From positions 59,620 through 123,619 of the forward strand of contig JAFGXY010000047.1 of NCBI GenBank assembly GCA_016936395.1: a DNA stretch of 64,000 nucleotides, read 5' to 3'. This stretch comes from Paracoccaceae bacterium (GTDB lineage: Bacteria > Pseudomonadota > Alphaproteobacteria > Rhodobacterales > Rhodobacteraceae). This document shows positions 31,050-40,206 of the stretch, piece by piece. A program made the translations under genes and the position numbers. Position 1 is the first letter of the stretch. The number at the start of each line of letters is the position of its first letter. The notes beneath the pieces are model-generated. The model did no database searches. It was given only the letters and a program-made list of their open reading frames with translations, and was not told the DNA's origin.

Positions 31050-32089
31050 CCCGCACCTATCTGGACTGGAACGCCACCACCTCGCTGCGCCCCGAGGCGC
31101 GTGCCGCGATGGTCGCGGCGATGGATGTGGTCGGCAATCCGTCCTCGGTGCATGCCGAGGGGCGCGCCGCCAAGGCGCTGCTGGAAACATCCCGCGCGCA
31201 GCTTGCGGCCGCCTTGGGGGCTGATGGCGCCGACATCGTGTTCACCAGCGGAGCCACCGAGGCCGCCGCTTTGGCCTGCGCGGGCCGCGATCTGGCCTGC
31301 GCCGAAGTGGAGCATGAGGCGGTCGCCGCCTGGTGCGACCCGCTGTTGCCGGTGGACAATGACGGTCGCATCGAGCTGCGCGAACCGGGCGAATCTGCGG
31401 TGCAACTGGCCAATTCCGAAACCGGCGTGCTGCAGGATCTGCCCGCAGGGGTGGCGGTGTCTGACCTGACCCAGGCCTTTGGAAAGGTGCCGATGGCCTT
31501 CAACTGGCTGGGCTGCGACATGGGATTGGTCTCTGCCCATAAATTGGGCGGCCCCAAGGGCGTGGGCGCGCTGATCCTGCGGCAAGGTCTTGATCTGCAT
31601 CCACAATTGCGCGGTGGCGGGCAAGAGATGGGGCGGCGGGCCGGCACCGAGAATCTGATCGGAATCGCTGGATTTGCCGCCGCCGCACAGGCTGCAATGC
31701 GCGATTTGGCCGCTGGCGTATGGGAAGAAGTGGCCGAGTTTAGAAATATTCTAGATTCGGCATTGTCTGATTTGGCAAACAATACTATTTTAGTCGGGAA
31801 AGGGGCCAACCGGCTTCCGAACACCACCTGCATCATCGCCCCCAACTGGAAGGCCGAGACGCAGGTGATGGCGATGGACCTTGCAGGATTTGCCATTTCG
31901 GCGGGGTCTGCATGTTCCAGCGGCAAGGTTCGGGCCAGCCGGGTGCTTCGGGCGATGGGGTTTGACGACGGGCTGGCGGGTCAGGCGACCCGCATCTCGA
32001 TTGGCCCCGGCACAACGCGCGATCAGGTATTGCGCTTTGCCGAGGTCTGGAGTGCGGCCTACCTTCGTGCGCTGTCGCGCGCTGCGTGA
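31046..32089 (+). CDS. Cysteine desulfurase, IscS/NifS type
   Basis: A 347-residue PLP-dependent enzyme of class V aminotransferase fold. It begins [15 protein letters not shown] and has [15 protein letters not shown]-lysine motif [10 protein letters not shown] and catalytic-cysteine loop [11 protein letters not shown]. It is shorter than IscS and is distinct from the SufS at the operon end. A stretch of about 60 bases (31738-31797), encoding EFRNILDS to TILVGK, is AT-rich and uses AGA, CTA and TTA codons unlike the rest of the gene. It contains a second ICE-like palindrome. Confidence 0.92.
   Translation: MTRTYLDWNATTSLRPEARAAMVAAMDVVGNPSSVHAEGRAAKALLETSRAQLAAALGADGADIVFTSGATEAAALACAGRDLACAEVEHEAVAAWCDPLLPVDNDGRIELREPGESAVQLANSETGVLQDLPAGVAVSDLTQAFGKVPMAFNWLGCDMGLVSAHKLGGPKGVGALILRQGLDLHPQLRGGGQEMGRRAGTENLIGIAGFAAAAQAAMRDLAAGVWEEVAEFRNILDSALSDLANNTILVGKGANRLPNTTCIIAPNWKAETQVMAMDLAGFAISAGSACSSGKVRASRVLRAMGFDDGLAGQATRISIGPGTTRDQVLRFAEVWSAAYLRALSRAA
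31739..31755 (+). promoter_or_regulatory. Intragenic ICE/Irr-like palindrome
   Basis: TTTAGAA-ATA-TTCTAGA lies inside the desulfurase coding sequence. It matches the palindrome over the iscR promoter in core and spacing (TAGAA-N3-TTCTA). TTGTCT (31763-31768) and TATTTT (31786-31791), spaced 17 nt, could form a weak internal promoter just downstream, some 330 nt before sufB. Site and codon bias are read directly; function is inferred. Confidence 0.45.
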
Positions 32090-32129
32090 AGAATGGGCCG
32101 CAAGGCCATGGATACAAAAGGATAAGCCG

Positions 32130-33641
32130 ATGAAAGCTGCCGAGACAGAGGTGCGTGACGGGGTGGATCGCGAGACGATCGAAACCGTAGAGGCGATGTC
32201 CGGCCAGTATAAATACGGCTGGGAAACCGAGATCGAGATGGACTATGCCCCCAAGGGCCTGTCCGAAGACATCGTGCGTCTGATCAGCGCCAAGAACGAC
32301 GAACCCGAATGGATGCTGGATTGGCGTCTGGCCGCCTATCGTCGCTGGGTGCAGCTGGAAGAACCCGATTGGGCGATGCTGAACTATCCGACCATCGACT
32401 ATCAGGATCAGTATTACTACGCCAAACCCAAAAGCATGGCGGTCAAGCCAAAGTCGTTGGACGAGGTCGACCCCAAGCTGCTGGCGACCTATGCCAAGCT
32501 CGGGATTCCGCTGAAGGAACAGGCGCTTCTGGCCGGTGTCGAAGCCCCCGAGGGCGGCGAGCGTCAGGTTGCGGTTGATGCCGTGTTCGATTCGGTCAGC
32601 GTGGGCACCACGTTCAAGGCGGAACTGGCCAAGGCGGGGGTGATCTTCTGCTCAATCTCCGAGGCCATCCGCGAACACCCGGAGTTGGTGAAGAAGTATC
32701 TCGGCACCGTGGTGCCGCCATCGGACAACTTCTTTGCCACGCTGAATTGCGCGGTGTTTTCCGACGGGTCTTTCGTCTATATCCCGCCCGGCACCCGCTG
32801 CCCGATGGAGCTTTCGACCTATTTCCGCATCAACGCCGAAAACACCGGCCAGTTTGAGCGCACGTTGATCATCTGTGATGAGGGGGCCTATGTCAGCTAT
32901 CTGGAAGGCTGCACCGCACCCACGCGTGACACCCACCAGTTGCACGCGGCGGTGGTCGAGATTGTCATCCTGAAAGATGCCGAGGTGAAGTATTCCACCG
33001 TGCAAAACTGGTATCCCGGCGATGAAAACGGCGTCGGCGGCATCTATAACTTCGTCACCAAGCGCGCCGATTGCCGCGGCGACCGGGCCAAGGTGATGTG
33101 GACCCAAGTGGAAACCGGGTCAGCGATCACCTGGAAATACCCGTCCTGCATCCTGCGCGGCGATGACAGCCAGGGCGAGTTTTATTCGATCGCCATCACC
33201 AACAACGCCCAGCAAGCCGATACCGGCACCAAGATGGTGCATTTGGGCAAGCGCACCAAATCGCGCATCGTGTCGAAGGGTATTTCCGCAGGGCGGGCGC
33301 AGAACACCTATCGCGGTCTGGTGTCGATGCACCCCAAGGCAGTCGATAGCCGCAACTATACCCAATGCGACAGCCTGCTGATCGGCGACAAATGCGGCGC
33401 GCACACGGTTCCTTACATCGAGGTCAAGAACAACTCGTCCCGGGTTGAGCATGAGGCGACCACGTCGAAGGTGGATGAAGACCAGTTGTTCTATTGCCGC
33501 TCGCGCGGGATGGACGAAGAAGAGGCGGTGGCCTTGGTGGTGAACGGGTTCTGCAAGGAAGTGCTGCAAGCCCTGCCGATGGAGTTTGCCATGGAAGCGC
33601 AGGCGCTGGTCGCGATCTCGCTTGAAGGCAGCGTTGGGTAA
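32130..33641 (+). CDS. sufB: Fe-S scaffold subunit SufB
   Basis: A 503-residue core scaffold of the SufBC2D complex, in which Fe-S clusters are built. Family segments: [19 protein letters not shown] near the start, [45 protein letters not shown], and the C-terminal [27 protein letters not shown]. The length is normal for the long SufB class. The ATG at 32130 follows AAAGGATAAG; upstream in-frame sequence belongs to the desulfurase shadow. It lies 40 nt after the desulfurase. Confidence 0.97.
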   Translation: MKAAETEVRDGVDRETIETVEAMSGQYKYGWETEIEMDYAPKGLSEDIVRLISAKNDEPEWMLDWRLAAYRRWVQLEEPDWAMLNYPTIDYQDQYYYAKPKSMAVKPKSLDEVDPKLLATYAKLGIPLKEQALLAGVEAPEGGERQVAVDAVFDSVSVGTTFKAELAKAGVIFCSISEAIREHPELVKKYLGTVVPPSDNFFATLNCAVFSDGSFVYIPPGTRCPMELSTYFRINAENTGQFERTLIICDEGAYVSYLEGCTAPTRDTHQLHAAVVEIVILKDAEVKYSTVQNWYPGDENGVGGIYNFVTKRADCRGDRAKVMWTQVETGSAITWKYPSCILRGDDSQGEFYSIAITNNAQQADTGTKMVHLGKRTKSRIVSKGISAGRAQNTYRGLVSMHPKAVDSRNYTQCDSLLIGDKCGAHTVPYIEVKNNSSRVEHEATTSKVDEDQLFYCRSRGMDEEEAVALVVNGFCKEVLQALPMEFAMEAQALVAISLEGSVG

Positions 33642-33668
33642 TTGGGTTTTCCGTCAGGGGATTACGCG

Positions 33669-33980
33669 ATGATCGTGACAACCACACACAGCGTCGAAGG
33701 TCGCCCGATTGTCGAGTACAAAGGCATCGTAACCGGCGAGGCGATCATGGGGGCGAACATCGTGCGCGACCTGTTTGCCGGCATCACCGATATCATCGGC
33801 GGCAGGGCAGGTGCCTATGAGACAAAGCTGGCCGACGCGCGCGAAACCGCTTTGCGCGAAATGCAGGAGCGGGCCTACGGTCTGGGGGCAAATGCCATCG
33901 TGGGGGTGGACCTCGACTATGAGGTGATCGGCCAGATGCTGATGGTGTCTGCCAGTGGCACGGCGGTGCGCCTTGGCTGA
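33669..33980 (+). CDS. YbjQ-family protein inside the suf operon
   Basis: A 103-residue YbjQ/UPF0145-type protein ([53 protein letters not shown]). Members form pentameric beta-barrel-like assemblies sometimes described as heavy-metal-binding, but function is unproven. It lies between sufB (27 nt upstream) and sufC (125 nt downstream), breaking the usual sufBCD order. No cysteines are present, which argues against direct Fe-S carriage. Confidence 0.88.
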   Translation: MIVTTTHSVEGRPIVEYKGIVTGEAIMGANIVRDLFAGITDIIGGRAGAYETKLADARETALREMQERAYGLGANAIVGVDLDYEVIGQMLMVSASGTAVRLG

Positions 33981-34105
33981 CAGCGCGGACCGCGCTCGTT
34001 CGACCCGGACCACAGGCCGACAGATCGTTTGAATTGGTTGTGGGCCGGGGCCTGAAACCGCAGTAAGGCGCCCCGCGTCAAATACGAATACGAAGAGGCA
34101 CAGAA

Positions 34106-34861
34106 ATGTTGGAAATCAAGAACCTGCACGTCAAACTTGAGGAAGAGGACAAGGTCATCTTGCGCGGGGTTGACCTGAGCATCGGCGCCGGTGAGGTGCA
34201 TGCGATCATGGGACCGAACGGCTCTGGCAAGTCGACCCTGTCCTATGTGCTGGCCGGTCGCGAAGGCTATGCGGTGACAGGTGGCAGCGCCACGCTGGAC
34301 GGCGCAGACCTGATGGCGATGGAGCCTGAAAATCGTGCTGCGGCAGGGCTGTTTCTGGCGTTTCAATATCCGGTCGAGATCCCCGGCGTCGGCAACATGA
34401 CCTTTCTGCGCACCGCGGTGAACGCACAGCGCAAGACCCGTGGCGAGCCCGAACTTTCCGCCGGTGATTTCCTGAAAGTTGTGCGCGAAAAGGCCAAGAC
34501 GCTGAAAATCGACGCCGACATGCTCAAGCGTCCGGTCAATGTGGGCTTTTCGGGCGGCGAGAAAAAGCGCAACGAGATCTTGCAGATGGCCATGCTGGAA
34601 CCGCGGATGTGCATTCTGGATGAAACGGACTCGGGGTTGGATGTCGATGCGATGAAGTTGGTGTCAGAAGGCGTGAACGCGCTGCGCAGCGAAGGCCGGT
34701 CTTTCCTTGTTATCACGCATTATCAACGGCTCTTGGACCATATCAAACCCGATGTCGTGCATATTATGGCGGCGGGCCGCATCATCAAGACCGGCGGGCC
34801 GGATCTGGCGCTGGAAGTGGAAAACAACGGCTATGCCGACCTGTTGGCGGAGGCGCAGTGA
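34106..34861 (+). CDS. sufC: Fe-S assembly ATPase SufC
   Basis: A 251-residue ABC-type cytosolic ATPase that powers the SufBCD scaffold. Walker A is GPNGSGKST, the Q-loop is FLAFQYPVEIPGV, the signature is FSGGEKKRNEI and Walker B is CILDETDSGLDVDAM, followed by the H-loop THYQRLL. These are the exact SufC-specific variants. The stop overlaps the sufD ATG (TGATG). The 125-nt gap before it could hold an additional internal promoter, but none was convincing. Confidence 0.98.
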   Translation: MLEIKNLHVKLEEEDKVILRGVDLSIGAGEVHAIMGPNGSGKSTLSYVLAGREGYAVTGGSATLDGADLMAMEPENRAAAGLFLAFQYPVEIPGVGNMTFLRTAVNAQRKTRGEPELSAGDFLKVVREKAKTLKIDADMLKRPVNVGFSGGEKKRNEILQMAMLEPRMCILDETDSGLDVDAMKLVSEGVNALRSEGRSFLVITHYQRLLDHIKPDVVHIMAAGRIIKTGGPDLALEVENNGYADLLAEAQ

Positions 34862-36147
34862 TGGCGCAACCGCAGGCAAAGATTGATGCGCTGGCCGAGC
34901 GGGTGGCCGGGCTTGCCGTCTGCGGTTCGGGCTGGCTTGGCGCCGCCCGTCGCGATGCGGCCAGTCGACTGGCCGCCATGGGGCTGCCAACCAAGCGTGA
35001 TGAGTACTGGCGCTACACCGATCCTGGCAGCCTGACGCGACCCGATGCCTTGCACGCGGCACAGTTCGACACGACCGACGAGGCCCCGGCGTTTGACGGC
35101 ATTGACCGCTTGCGGCTGGTCTTTGTTGACGGCGTGTTCGATCCGGCGCAATCGGATGATCCGACGCTGGCAGGGGTCGAGATCACCGCTTTGACCGCCG
35201 CCGAGACGACCGATATTCACTGGGCACGCGATCTTTATGGCGCGCTTGAGGCGCGCGGGCAAACCCCGGTCCAACGGCCCTTGGCCTCGCTGAACACCGC
35301 CTATGCGACCGAGGGTCTCTTGATCCGGGCAACTGGCCGGGCAGCAAAGCCGGTTGATCTGATTTATCTGCGCAAGTCAGAGACTTCGGATGCGATGTTG
35401 CATCATTGCATCAAGGTTGAGGCCGGGGCCGAACTGACGGTTCTTGAAAACGGCCCGGGGGCTGCGCGCCTGACCAAGGTGATGGAAGTGGACGTGGCCG
35501 AAGGGGGCCGGTTCCACCATGTCCGGGTTCAGGGCCGCGATCCCGAACGCCGTGCGGCCACGCATCTGTTTGCGCGGGTGGGGGCGAATGCCCTGTTCAA
35601 GTCGTTTACCCTTACCGCCAATGGCCGCATGACCCGCAACGATGCGGTGATCGAGTTGGCAGGCCATGACGGCGTGGCCCATATCGCCGGGGCGGCCATG
35701 GGCGATGGCGATTTCCACCATGACGACACTGTGTTCATGACCCACGCAGCCGAGCGCTGCGAAAGCCGTCAGGTGTTCAAGAAGGTGCTGAAAAGCGGCG
35801 CGGTCGGGGTGTTTCAGGGCAAGATTCTGGTCAAACCGGGCGCGCAAAAGACCGATGGCTATCAGATCAGCCAAAGCCTTTTGCTGGATGGCGCCAGCCA
35901 GTTTCTGGCCAAACCCGAGCTTGAGATCTATGCCGACGACGTAAAGTGCAGCCATGGCAGCACATCCGGCGCGATCGACGAGGTGGCGCTGTTCTATCTG
36001 CAATCGCGCGGCGTGCCCAGACGGGTGGCGCAAAGCCTGCTGGTGCTGGCGTTTCTGGCCGAGGCGATTGCCGAGATCGACGATGAAACCATCGCCGAAG
36101 ACATTCGCAGCCGTCTTGAAGGCTGGCTGGCGCGGCACGAGGGCTGA
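34861..36147 (+). CDS. sufD: Fe-S scaffold subunit SufD
   Basis: A 428-residue partner of SufB. The N-terminal half is variable, with family features LPTKRDEYWRYTDP and VFVDGVF-type repeats. The C-terminal beta-helix core shows GVFQGKILVKPGAQKTDGYQ, YADDVKCSHGSTSGAIDEVALFYLQSRGVPR and a final helical domain. It is translationally coupled to sufC. ATG 34861 is preferred over the adjacent GTG at 34858. Confidence 0.95.
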   Translation: MAQPQAKIDALAERVAGLAVCGSGWLGAARRDAASRLAAMGLPTKRDEYWRYTDPGSLTRPDALHAAQFDTTDEAPAFDGIDRLRLVFVDGVFDPAQSDDPTLAGVEITALTAAETTDIHWARDLYGALEARGQTPVQRPLASLNTAYATEGLLIRATGRAAKPVDLIYLRKSETSDAMLHHCIKVEAGAELTVLENGPGAARLTKVMEVDVAEGGRFHHVRVQGRDPERRAATHLFARVGANALFKSFTLTANGRMTRNDAVIELAGHDGVAHIAGAAMGDGDFHHDDTVFMTHAAERCESRQVFKKVLKSGAVGVFQGKILVKPGAQKTDGYQISQSLLLDGASQFLAKPELEIYADDVKCSHGSTSGAIDEVALFYLQSRGVPRRVAQSLLVLAFLAEAIAEIDDETIAEDIRSRLEGWLARHEG

Positions 36148-36148
36148 T

Positions 36149-36625
36149 ATGTCCGTCACGCAAGATATGCTTGAAAGCTGGCGCCGCCCGCGTGTGGTGG
36201 TGCAACGGCATTTGTCGCGCGGGCAGTCTGAACCTTTTGCCTTCAGCCTGCTCGTTGTGTTCCTGATCCTTGCCTTTGTCGCGCAATGGCCACGGGCATC
36301 GCGCGTGGCGTTTGAGGTCGAGGGCACCCCGGTCGCGCCGCAGATGCTGGCCATTGCGCTGGCCCTGTTGGCCACCATTCCGCTGTGGTATGCTTTGGCT
36401 GCGCTCAGCCGTCTGGTTGGCCGGGCGTTTGGCGGCAACGGCAGTTGGTATCGCGCCCGGATTGCCCTGTTCTGGTCCTTGGTCGCGGTCACGCCGATGA
36501 TGCTACTGCAAGGGCTGGTGGCGGGGATGGTCGGGCCGGGGCCGGGGCTGACAGCGGTGGGCTTATTGGCGGGGGTGTCGTTCTTGTATTTCTGGATCAA
36601 CGCCCTGATCGTGGCGGAGGGCTGA
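36149..36625 (+). CDS. Membrane protein of the suf operon
   Basis: A 158-residue protein with a soluble basic N-terminus (MSVTQDMLESWRRPRVVVQRHL) and about four hydrophobic helices. The start is 1 nt after the sufD stop, and it ends immediately before the next membrane-protein gene. I do not recognise a firm domain, though the topology is similar to its Yip1-like neighbour. Coupling to suf genes suggests an assembly or delivery role at the membrane, which is not demonstrated. Confidence 0.75.
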   Translation: MSVTQDMLESWRRPRVVVQRHLSRGQSEPFAFSLLVVFLILAFVAQWPRASRVAFEVEGTPVAPQMLAIALALLATIPLWYALAALSRLVGRAFGGNGSWYRARIALFWSLVAVTPMMLLQGLVAGMVGPGPGLTAVGLLAGVSFLYFWINALIVAEG

Positions 36626-37210
36626 ATGGATCTGTCAATGGCAAACCTGCTGATCATGGCGCGCGATACCGTGCAACGCCCGCGTGAGGGCGCGCGCCGG
36701 GTGATGCAGGCCAATGTGCCGATGGCGGCCCGCTGGATTGCCCTGATCCTGATGGCGGTGGTGTCGGCGGTGCTGGCGCATGTGTCCTTTGCGCTGCTGC
36801 CGGTCTCGGCGCAGGCGGAGAACGCGGCGGTCATGCCCAGCCCGTTCGTCTCGGCGGTGATGCAGGGTGGGCTGATGCTGGCGGCCGTGGTGCTGATTGA
36901 TGCGCTGGGGCGGTTCATGGGTGGCAAGGGCCGGTTTGAGGATGCGCTGATCCTGATGGTCTGGTTGCAGTTCATCTTGCTGATCCTGCAGCTGGTGCAG
37001 ATCGTCACGCAAGTGGTGGCCCCGCCGGCTTCGTTGCTGGTCGGGTATTTTTCGGTGACAGTTTTCCTTTGGCTTCTCAGTCACTTCGTGGCCGAACTTC
37101 ATGGCTTTTCTTCGGTGCTGAAAACCTTTGGCGGCATCTTGCTTGCGCTGCTTGCGGTGGGCTTTGTGCTGGCGTTCTTCTTTTCGGCCTCGTTGGGAAG
37201 TGCACTCTGA
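36626..37210 (+). CDS. Yip1-like membrane protein of the suf operon
   Basis: A 194-residue polytopic protein: a cytosolic N-terminus LLIMARDTVQRPREGARRVM followed by about five helices (including ALILMVWLQFILLILQLVQI). The start motif and layout fit the Yip1/DUF1282-type family. It starts directly after the preceding stop and ends one base before the sufS start codon. Such genes sit between sufD and sufS in relatives of Rhodobacter; their job is unknown. Confidence 0.78.
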   Translation: MDLSMANLLIMARDTVQRPREGARRVMQANVPMAARWIALILMAVVSAVLAHVSFALLPVSAQAENAAVMPSPFVSAVMQGGLMLAAVVLIDALGRFMGGKGRFEDALILMVWLQFILLILQLVQIVTQVVAPPASLLVGYFSVTVFLWLLSHFVAELHGFSSVLKTFGGILLALLAVGFVLAFFFSASLGSAL

Positions 37211-37211
37211 C

Positions 37212-38432
37212 ATGTATGACATCACCGCCATCCGCGCCGATTTTCCCATCCTGTCGCGGCAGGTGAACGGCAAGCCGCTGGTCTATCTGGACAATGGCGC
37301 CAGTGCGCAAAAGCCGCGCGCGGTGATTGATGCGGTGGCTCAAGCTTATTCGATGGAATATGCCAATGTTCACCGGGGCTTGCACTACCTTTCAAACCTT
37401 GCCACCGACAAGTATGAAGCCGTGCGCGGCACCATCGCGCGGTTCTTGAACGCGGGCCATGAGGAAGAGATCGTCTTCACCTCGGGCGCGACCGAAGCGA
37501 TCAATCTGGTCTCATACGCCTGGGCCGCACCGCGCCTGCAAGCCGGGGATGAGATCGTGCTGAGTGTGATGGAGCATCACGCCAACATCGTGCCGTGGCA
37601 TTTCCTGCGCGAACGGCAGGGCGTGGTGCTGAAATGGGTGGCTTGTGACCAGACCGGCGATCTGGACCCGCAGGCGGTGCTGGATGCCATCGGCCCGCGC
37701 ACCAAACTGGTGGCGATCACCCATATGTCGAACGTGCTGGGCACTGTGGTCGATGTGGCGGCAATCTGCGAGCGCGCAAAGGCGCGGGGCGTGCCGGTGC
37801 TGGTCGACGGATCGCAGGCGGCGGTGCACATGCCGGTCGATGTGCAGGCCCTGGGCTGCGATTTCTATGCCATTACCGGACATAAACTATACGGGCCAAG
37901 CGGTTCCGGCGCGATCTTCATCTCGCGCGACCGCATGGCCGAGATGCGGCCCTTTCTGGGGGGCGGCGACATGATCCGCGAGGTGACGCGCGATACCGTC
38001 AGCTATAACGACGCGCCGTTCACCTTTGAGGCGGGCACGCCGGGCATTGTGCAGCAGATCGGCCTTGGGGTGGCGCTGGACTATATGATGGGGCTGGGGA
38101 TGGACAACATCTCGGCGCATGAGCGCAGCATCCGCGATTATGCCCAAGCCCGGCTTGCCGGGTTGAACTGGCTGACCGTGCAGGGTACCTCGGCAAGCAA
38201 GGGCGCGATCTTCAGCTTCACGCTGGAAGGCGGGGCCCATGCGCATGACATTTCCACCATTCTGGACAGACGCGGCATTGCGGTGCGGGCAGGCACGCAT
38301 TGCGCCCAGCCGTTGATGGCGCATCTGGGGGTGGGGGCCACCTGCCGCGCGTCCTTTGGGCTGTACAACACCACCGATGAGGTGGACGCTTTGATAGATG
38401 CGCTGGAATTCTGTCGCGACATCTTCAGCTAG
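37212..38432 (+). CDS. sufS: Cysteine desulfurase SufS
   Basis: A 406-residue PLP enzyme releasing sulfur from cysteine for the SUF scaffold. It begins IRADFPILSRQVNGKPLVYLDNGASAQ-type sequence, with the motif TSGATEAINLV, PLP lysine in YAITGHKLYGPSG and catalytic cysteine in RAGTHCAQPLM. This is the group II desulfurase signature. It is the last gene of the operon, giving two desulfurases of different class in one transcript. No SufE gene is present within the operon. Confidence 0.97.
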   Translation: MYDITAIRADFPILSRQVNGKPLVYLDNGASAQKPRAVIDAVAQAYSMEYANVHRGLHYLSNLATDKYEAVRGTIARFLNAGHEEEIVFTSGATEAINLVSYAWAAPRLQAGDEIVLSVMEHHANIVPWHFLRERQGVVLKWVACDQTGDLDPQAVLDAIGPRTKLVAITHMSNVLGTVVDVAAICERAKARGVPVLVDGSQAAVHMPVDVQALGCDFYAITGHKLYGPSGSGAIFISRDRMAEMRPFLGGGDMIREVTRDTVSYNDAPFTFEAGTPGIVQQIGLGVALDYMMGLGMDNISAHERSIRDYAQARLAGLNWLTVQGTSASKGAIFSFTLEGGAHAHDISTILDRRGIAVRAGTHCAQPLMAHLGVGATCRASFGLYNTTDEVDALIDALEFCRDIFS

Positions 38433-38487
38433 GCGCGTGCATGCGGCAATATGTCCGACGGTATGCCGCGGTATGGTGAGCCGCCCT

Positions 38488-38501
38488 TTGATCTAACGCA
38501 A
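38488..38501 (+). promoter_or_regulatory. Candidate Crp/Fnr-type site before the octaheme cytochrome
   Basis: TTGATCTAACGCAA has the TTG-N8-CAA core of the Crp/Fnr family, with a perfect left TTGAT half as in the FnrL consensus TTGAT-N4-ATCAA. It sits 52 nt upstream of the cytochrome start codon. Anaerobic activation by FnrL or a related regulator is plausible for this respiratory gene. Confidence 0.5.
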
Positions 38502-38553
38502 AGTCACCATATCCGATCCGGATGACTGTGAGGGGGATCTCGCGGAGGACAAG

Positions 38554-40206
38554 ATGCGCAACCATTCCCTTAGTCTTGCTGTGGTGCTGGCCGTGGTGGG
38601 GCTGGTCGGCACCGCAAGGGCCGAAACGGCGAGCGAACCCGTGTCGCTGGCACCCGAGGTGCCGGGGCAGGGCAGCACGGCGGATCACAGCAAATTTGAG
38701 GTGCTGAAGGGGCCGTTCGCCTCGGGCCCCGAGGTGACGAAAGCCTGCCTGTCGTGCCATACCGAGGCCAGCACACAGGTGATGCACACCTTGCATTACA
38801 AATGGGACTACACCCACCCGGAAACCGGGCAAAAGCTGGGGAAATCCAGCGTTCTCAATTCCTTCTGCGGCAATGTTGCATCGAATGAGGCGCGCTGCAC
38901 CTCGTGCCATGCCGGCTATGGCTGGACCGATGTGCGCCAACCCGCGCCGACCGACCCGACGGCGGTCGATTGTCTTGCCTGCCACGATACCTCGGGGCAA
39001 TACACCAAGCTGGACGATGCCGCCGGTCATCCGCCCTTGGGCGAGGTTGCGAAGGGCGCCAAGACCATCACCGGGGCCGATGCCTGGCCGGTCGATCTGG
39101 TCAAGGCCGCGCAATCGGTGGGGGAGCCCGGCCGTGACAACTGCGGCAATTGCCATTTCTACGGCGGCGGCGGCGATAACGTGAAGCATGGCGATCTGTC
39201 CTCGGCGCTGATCAGCCCGGCGCTGTCCACCGATGTGCACATGTCGGCCGATGGCGCCAACATGACCTGCACCGCCTGCCATGTCAGCGAAAGCCACAAG
39301 GTTGCCGGGTCGCGCTACAACGTCGAGGCGAGGGACATTCCCGACAGCCACCTGCTGGGCCAGCGCCGTGACGTGGCGACCTGCGAAAGCTGCCACAGCA
39401 CCAAACCGCACGACCTGACGCCGATCGGGTTGAAGCTGAACGATCACACCGACCGGGTGGCCTGCCAGACCTGCCACATCCCCAGCTTTGCGCGCGGCGG
39501 CGTCGCGACCAAGACCAAATGGGATTGGTCCACCGCCGGCAAGCTGAAGGATGGCAAACCCTATCACGAAGACGGCTTCACCCAGTCGGATGGCAAGCAT
39601 CTGCACACCTATCTGTCGACCAAGGGTGATTTCGAATGGGGTGAAAACGTCGTGCCGCATTACGCCTGGTTCAACGGGCAGGTCGAATACACCACGGCGG
39701 ACCAGACCTTTGATCCGTCAAAGACCGTTGAGGTGAACCGCATCACAGGTGCGGCCTCTGACCCCGGCGCGCGGATCTGGCCGTTCAAGGCGATGGACGG
39801 GCGACAGGCCTTTGACACCGAGTTGAACACGCTGATGCACACCCAGGTTTACGGGCCGACCACCGTCAGCGCCTTCTGGACCAATTTCGACTGGGCCAAG
39901 TCGATAGAGGCGGCGGCCACCTATGTTGGTCAGCCCTATTCGGGCAAGTTCGATTTCGTCGATACCAAGATGTATTGGCCGATCACCCATATGGTCGCGC
40001 CCGCGTCAGACGCGGTTGATTGCAAAAGCTGCCATTCGTCCGGCGGCCGGATGGCCGGGATCACCGGCATCTACATTCCGGGCACCGGGCTGCCCTTGGG
40101 CGGCAAGCTGGGGCTGGTGATGCTGGCTCTCGCGATTATTGGCGTGTTGGGGCATGGCATCCTCCGGATGGTGTCGGGCAAAGGCAAAGAGGGTCATCAT
40201 GGCTGA
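38554..40206 (+). CDS. Octaheme c-type cytochrome, tetrathionate-reductase (OTR) family
   Basis: A 550-residue exported cytochrome. A Sec signal peptide (cleavage after about residue 23, TARA-E) precedes eight CXXCH motifs: CLSCH (from residue 65), CTSCH, CLACH, CGNCH, CTACH, CESCH, CQTCH and CKSCH (from 490). Eight haems and overall layout match the OTR family, whose Shewanella member reduces tetrathionate, nitrite and hydroxylamine in vitro. A C-terminal hydrophobic helix (about 515-535) probably anchors it in the membrane. Physiological substrate is unknown. The last 8 nt overlap the cytochrome b gene. Confidence 0.9.
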   Translation: MRNHSLSLAVVLAVVGLVGTARAETASEPVSLAPEVPGQGSTADHSKFEVLKGPFASGPEVTKACLSCHTEASTQVMHTLHYKWDYTHPETGQKLGKSSVLNSFCGNVASNEARCTSCHAGYGWTDVRQPAPTDPTAVDCLACHDTSGQYTKLDDAAGHPPLGEVAKGAKTITGADAWPVDLVKAAQSVGEPGRDNCGNCHFYGGGGDNVKHGDLSSALISPALSTDVHMSADGANMTCTACHVSESHKVAGSRYNVEARDIPDSHLLGQRRDVATCESCHSTKPHDLTPIGLKLNDHTDRVACQTCHIPSFARGGVATKTKWDWSTAGKLKDGKPYHEDGFTQSDGKHLHTYLSTKGDFEWGENVVPHYAWFNGQVEYTTADQTFDPSKTVEVNRITGAASDPGARIWPFKAMDGRQAFDTELNTLMHTQVYGPTTVSAFWTNFDWAKSIEAAATYVGQPYSGKFDFVDTKMYWPITHMVAPASDAVDCKSCHSSGGRMAGITGIYIPGTGLPLGGKLGLVMLALAIIGVLGHGILRMVSGKGKEGHHG

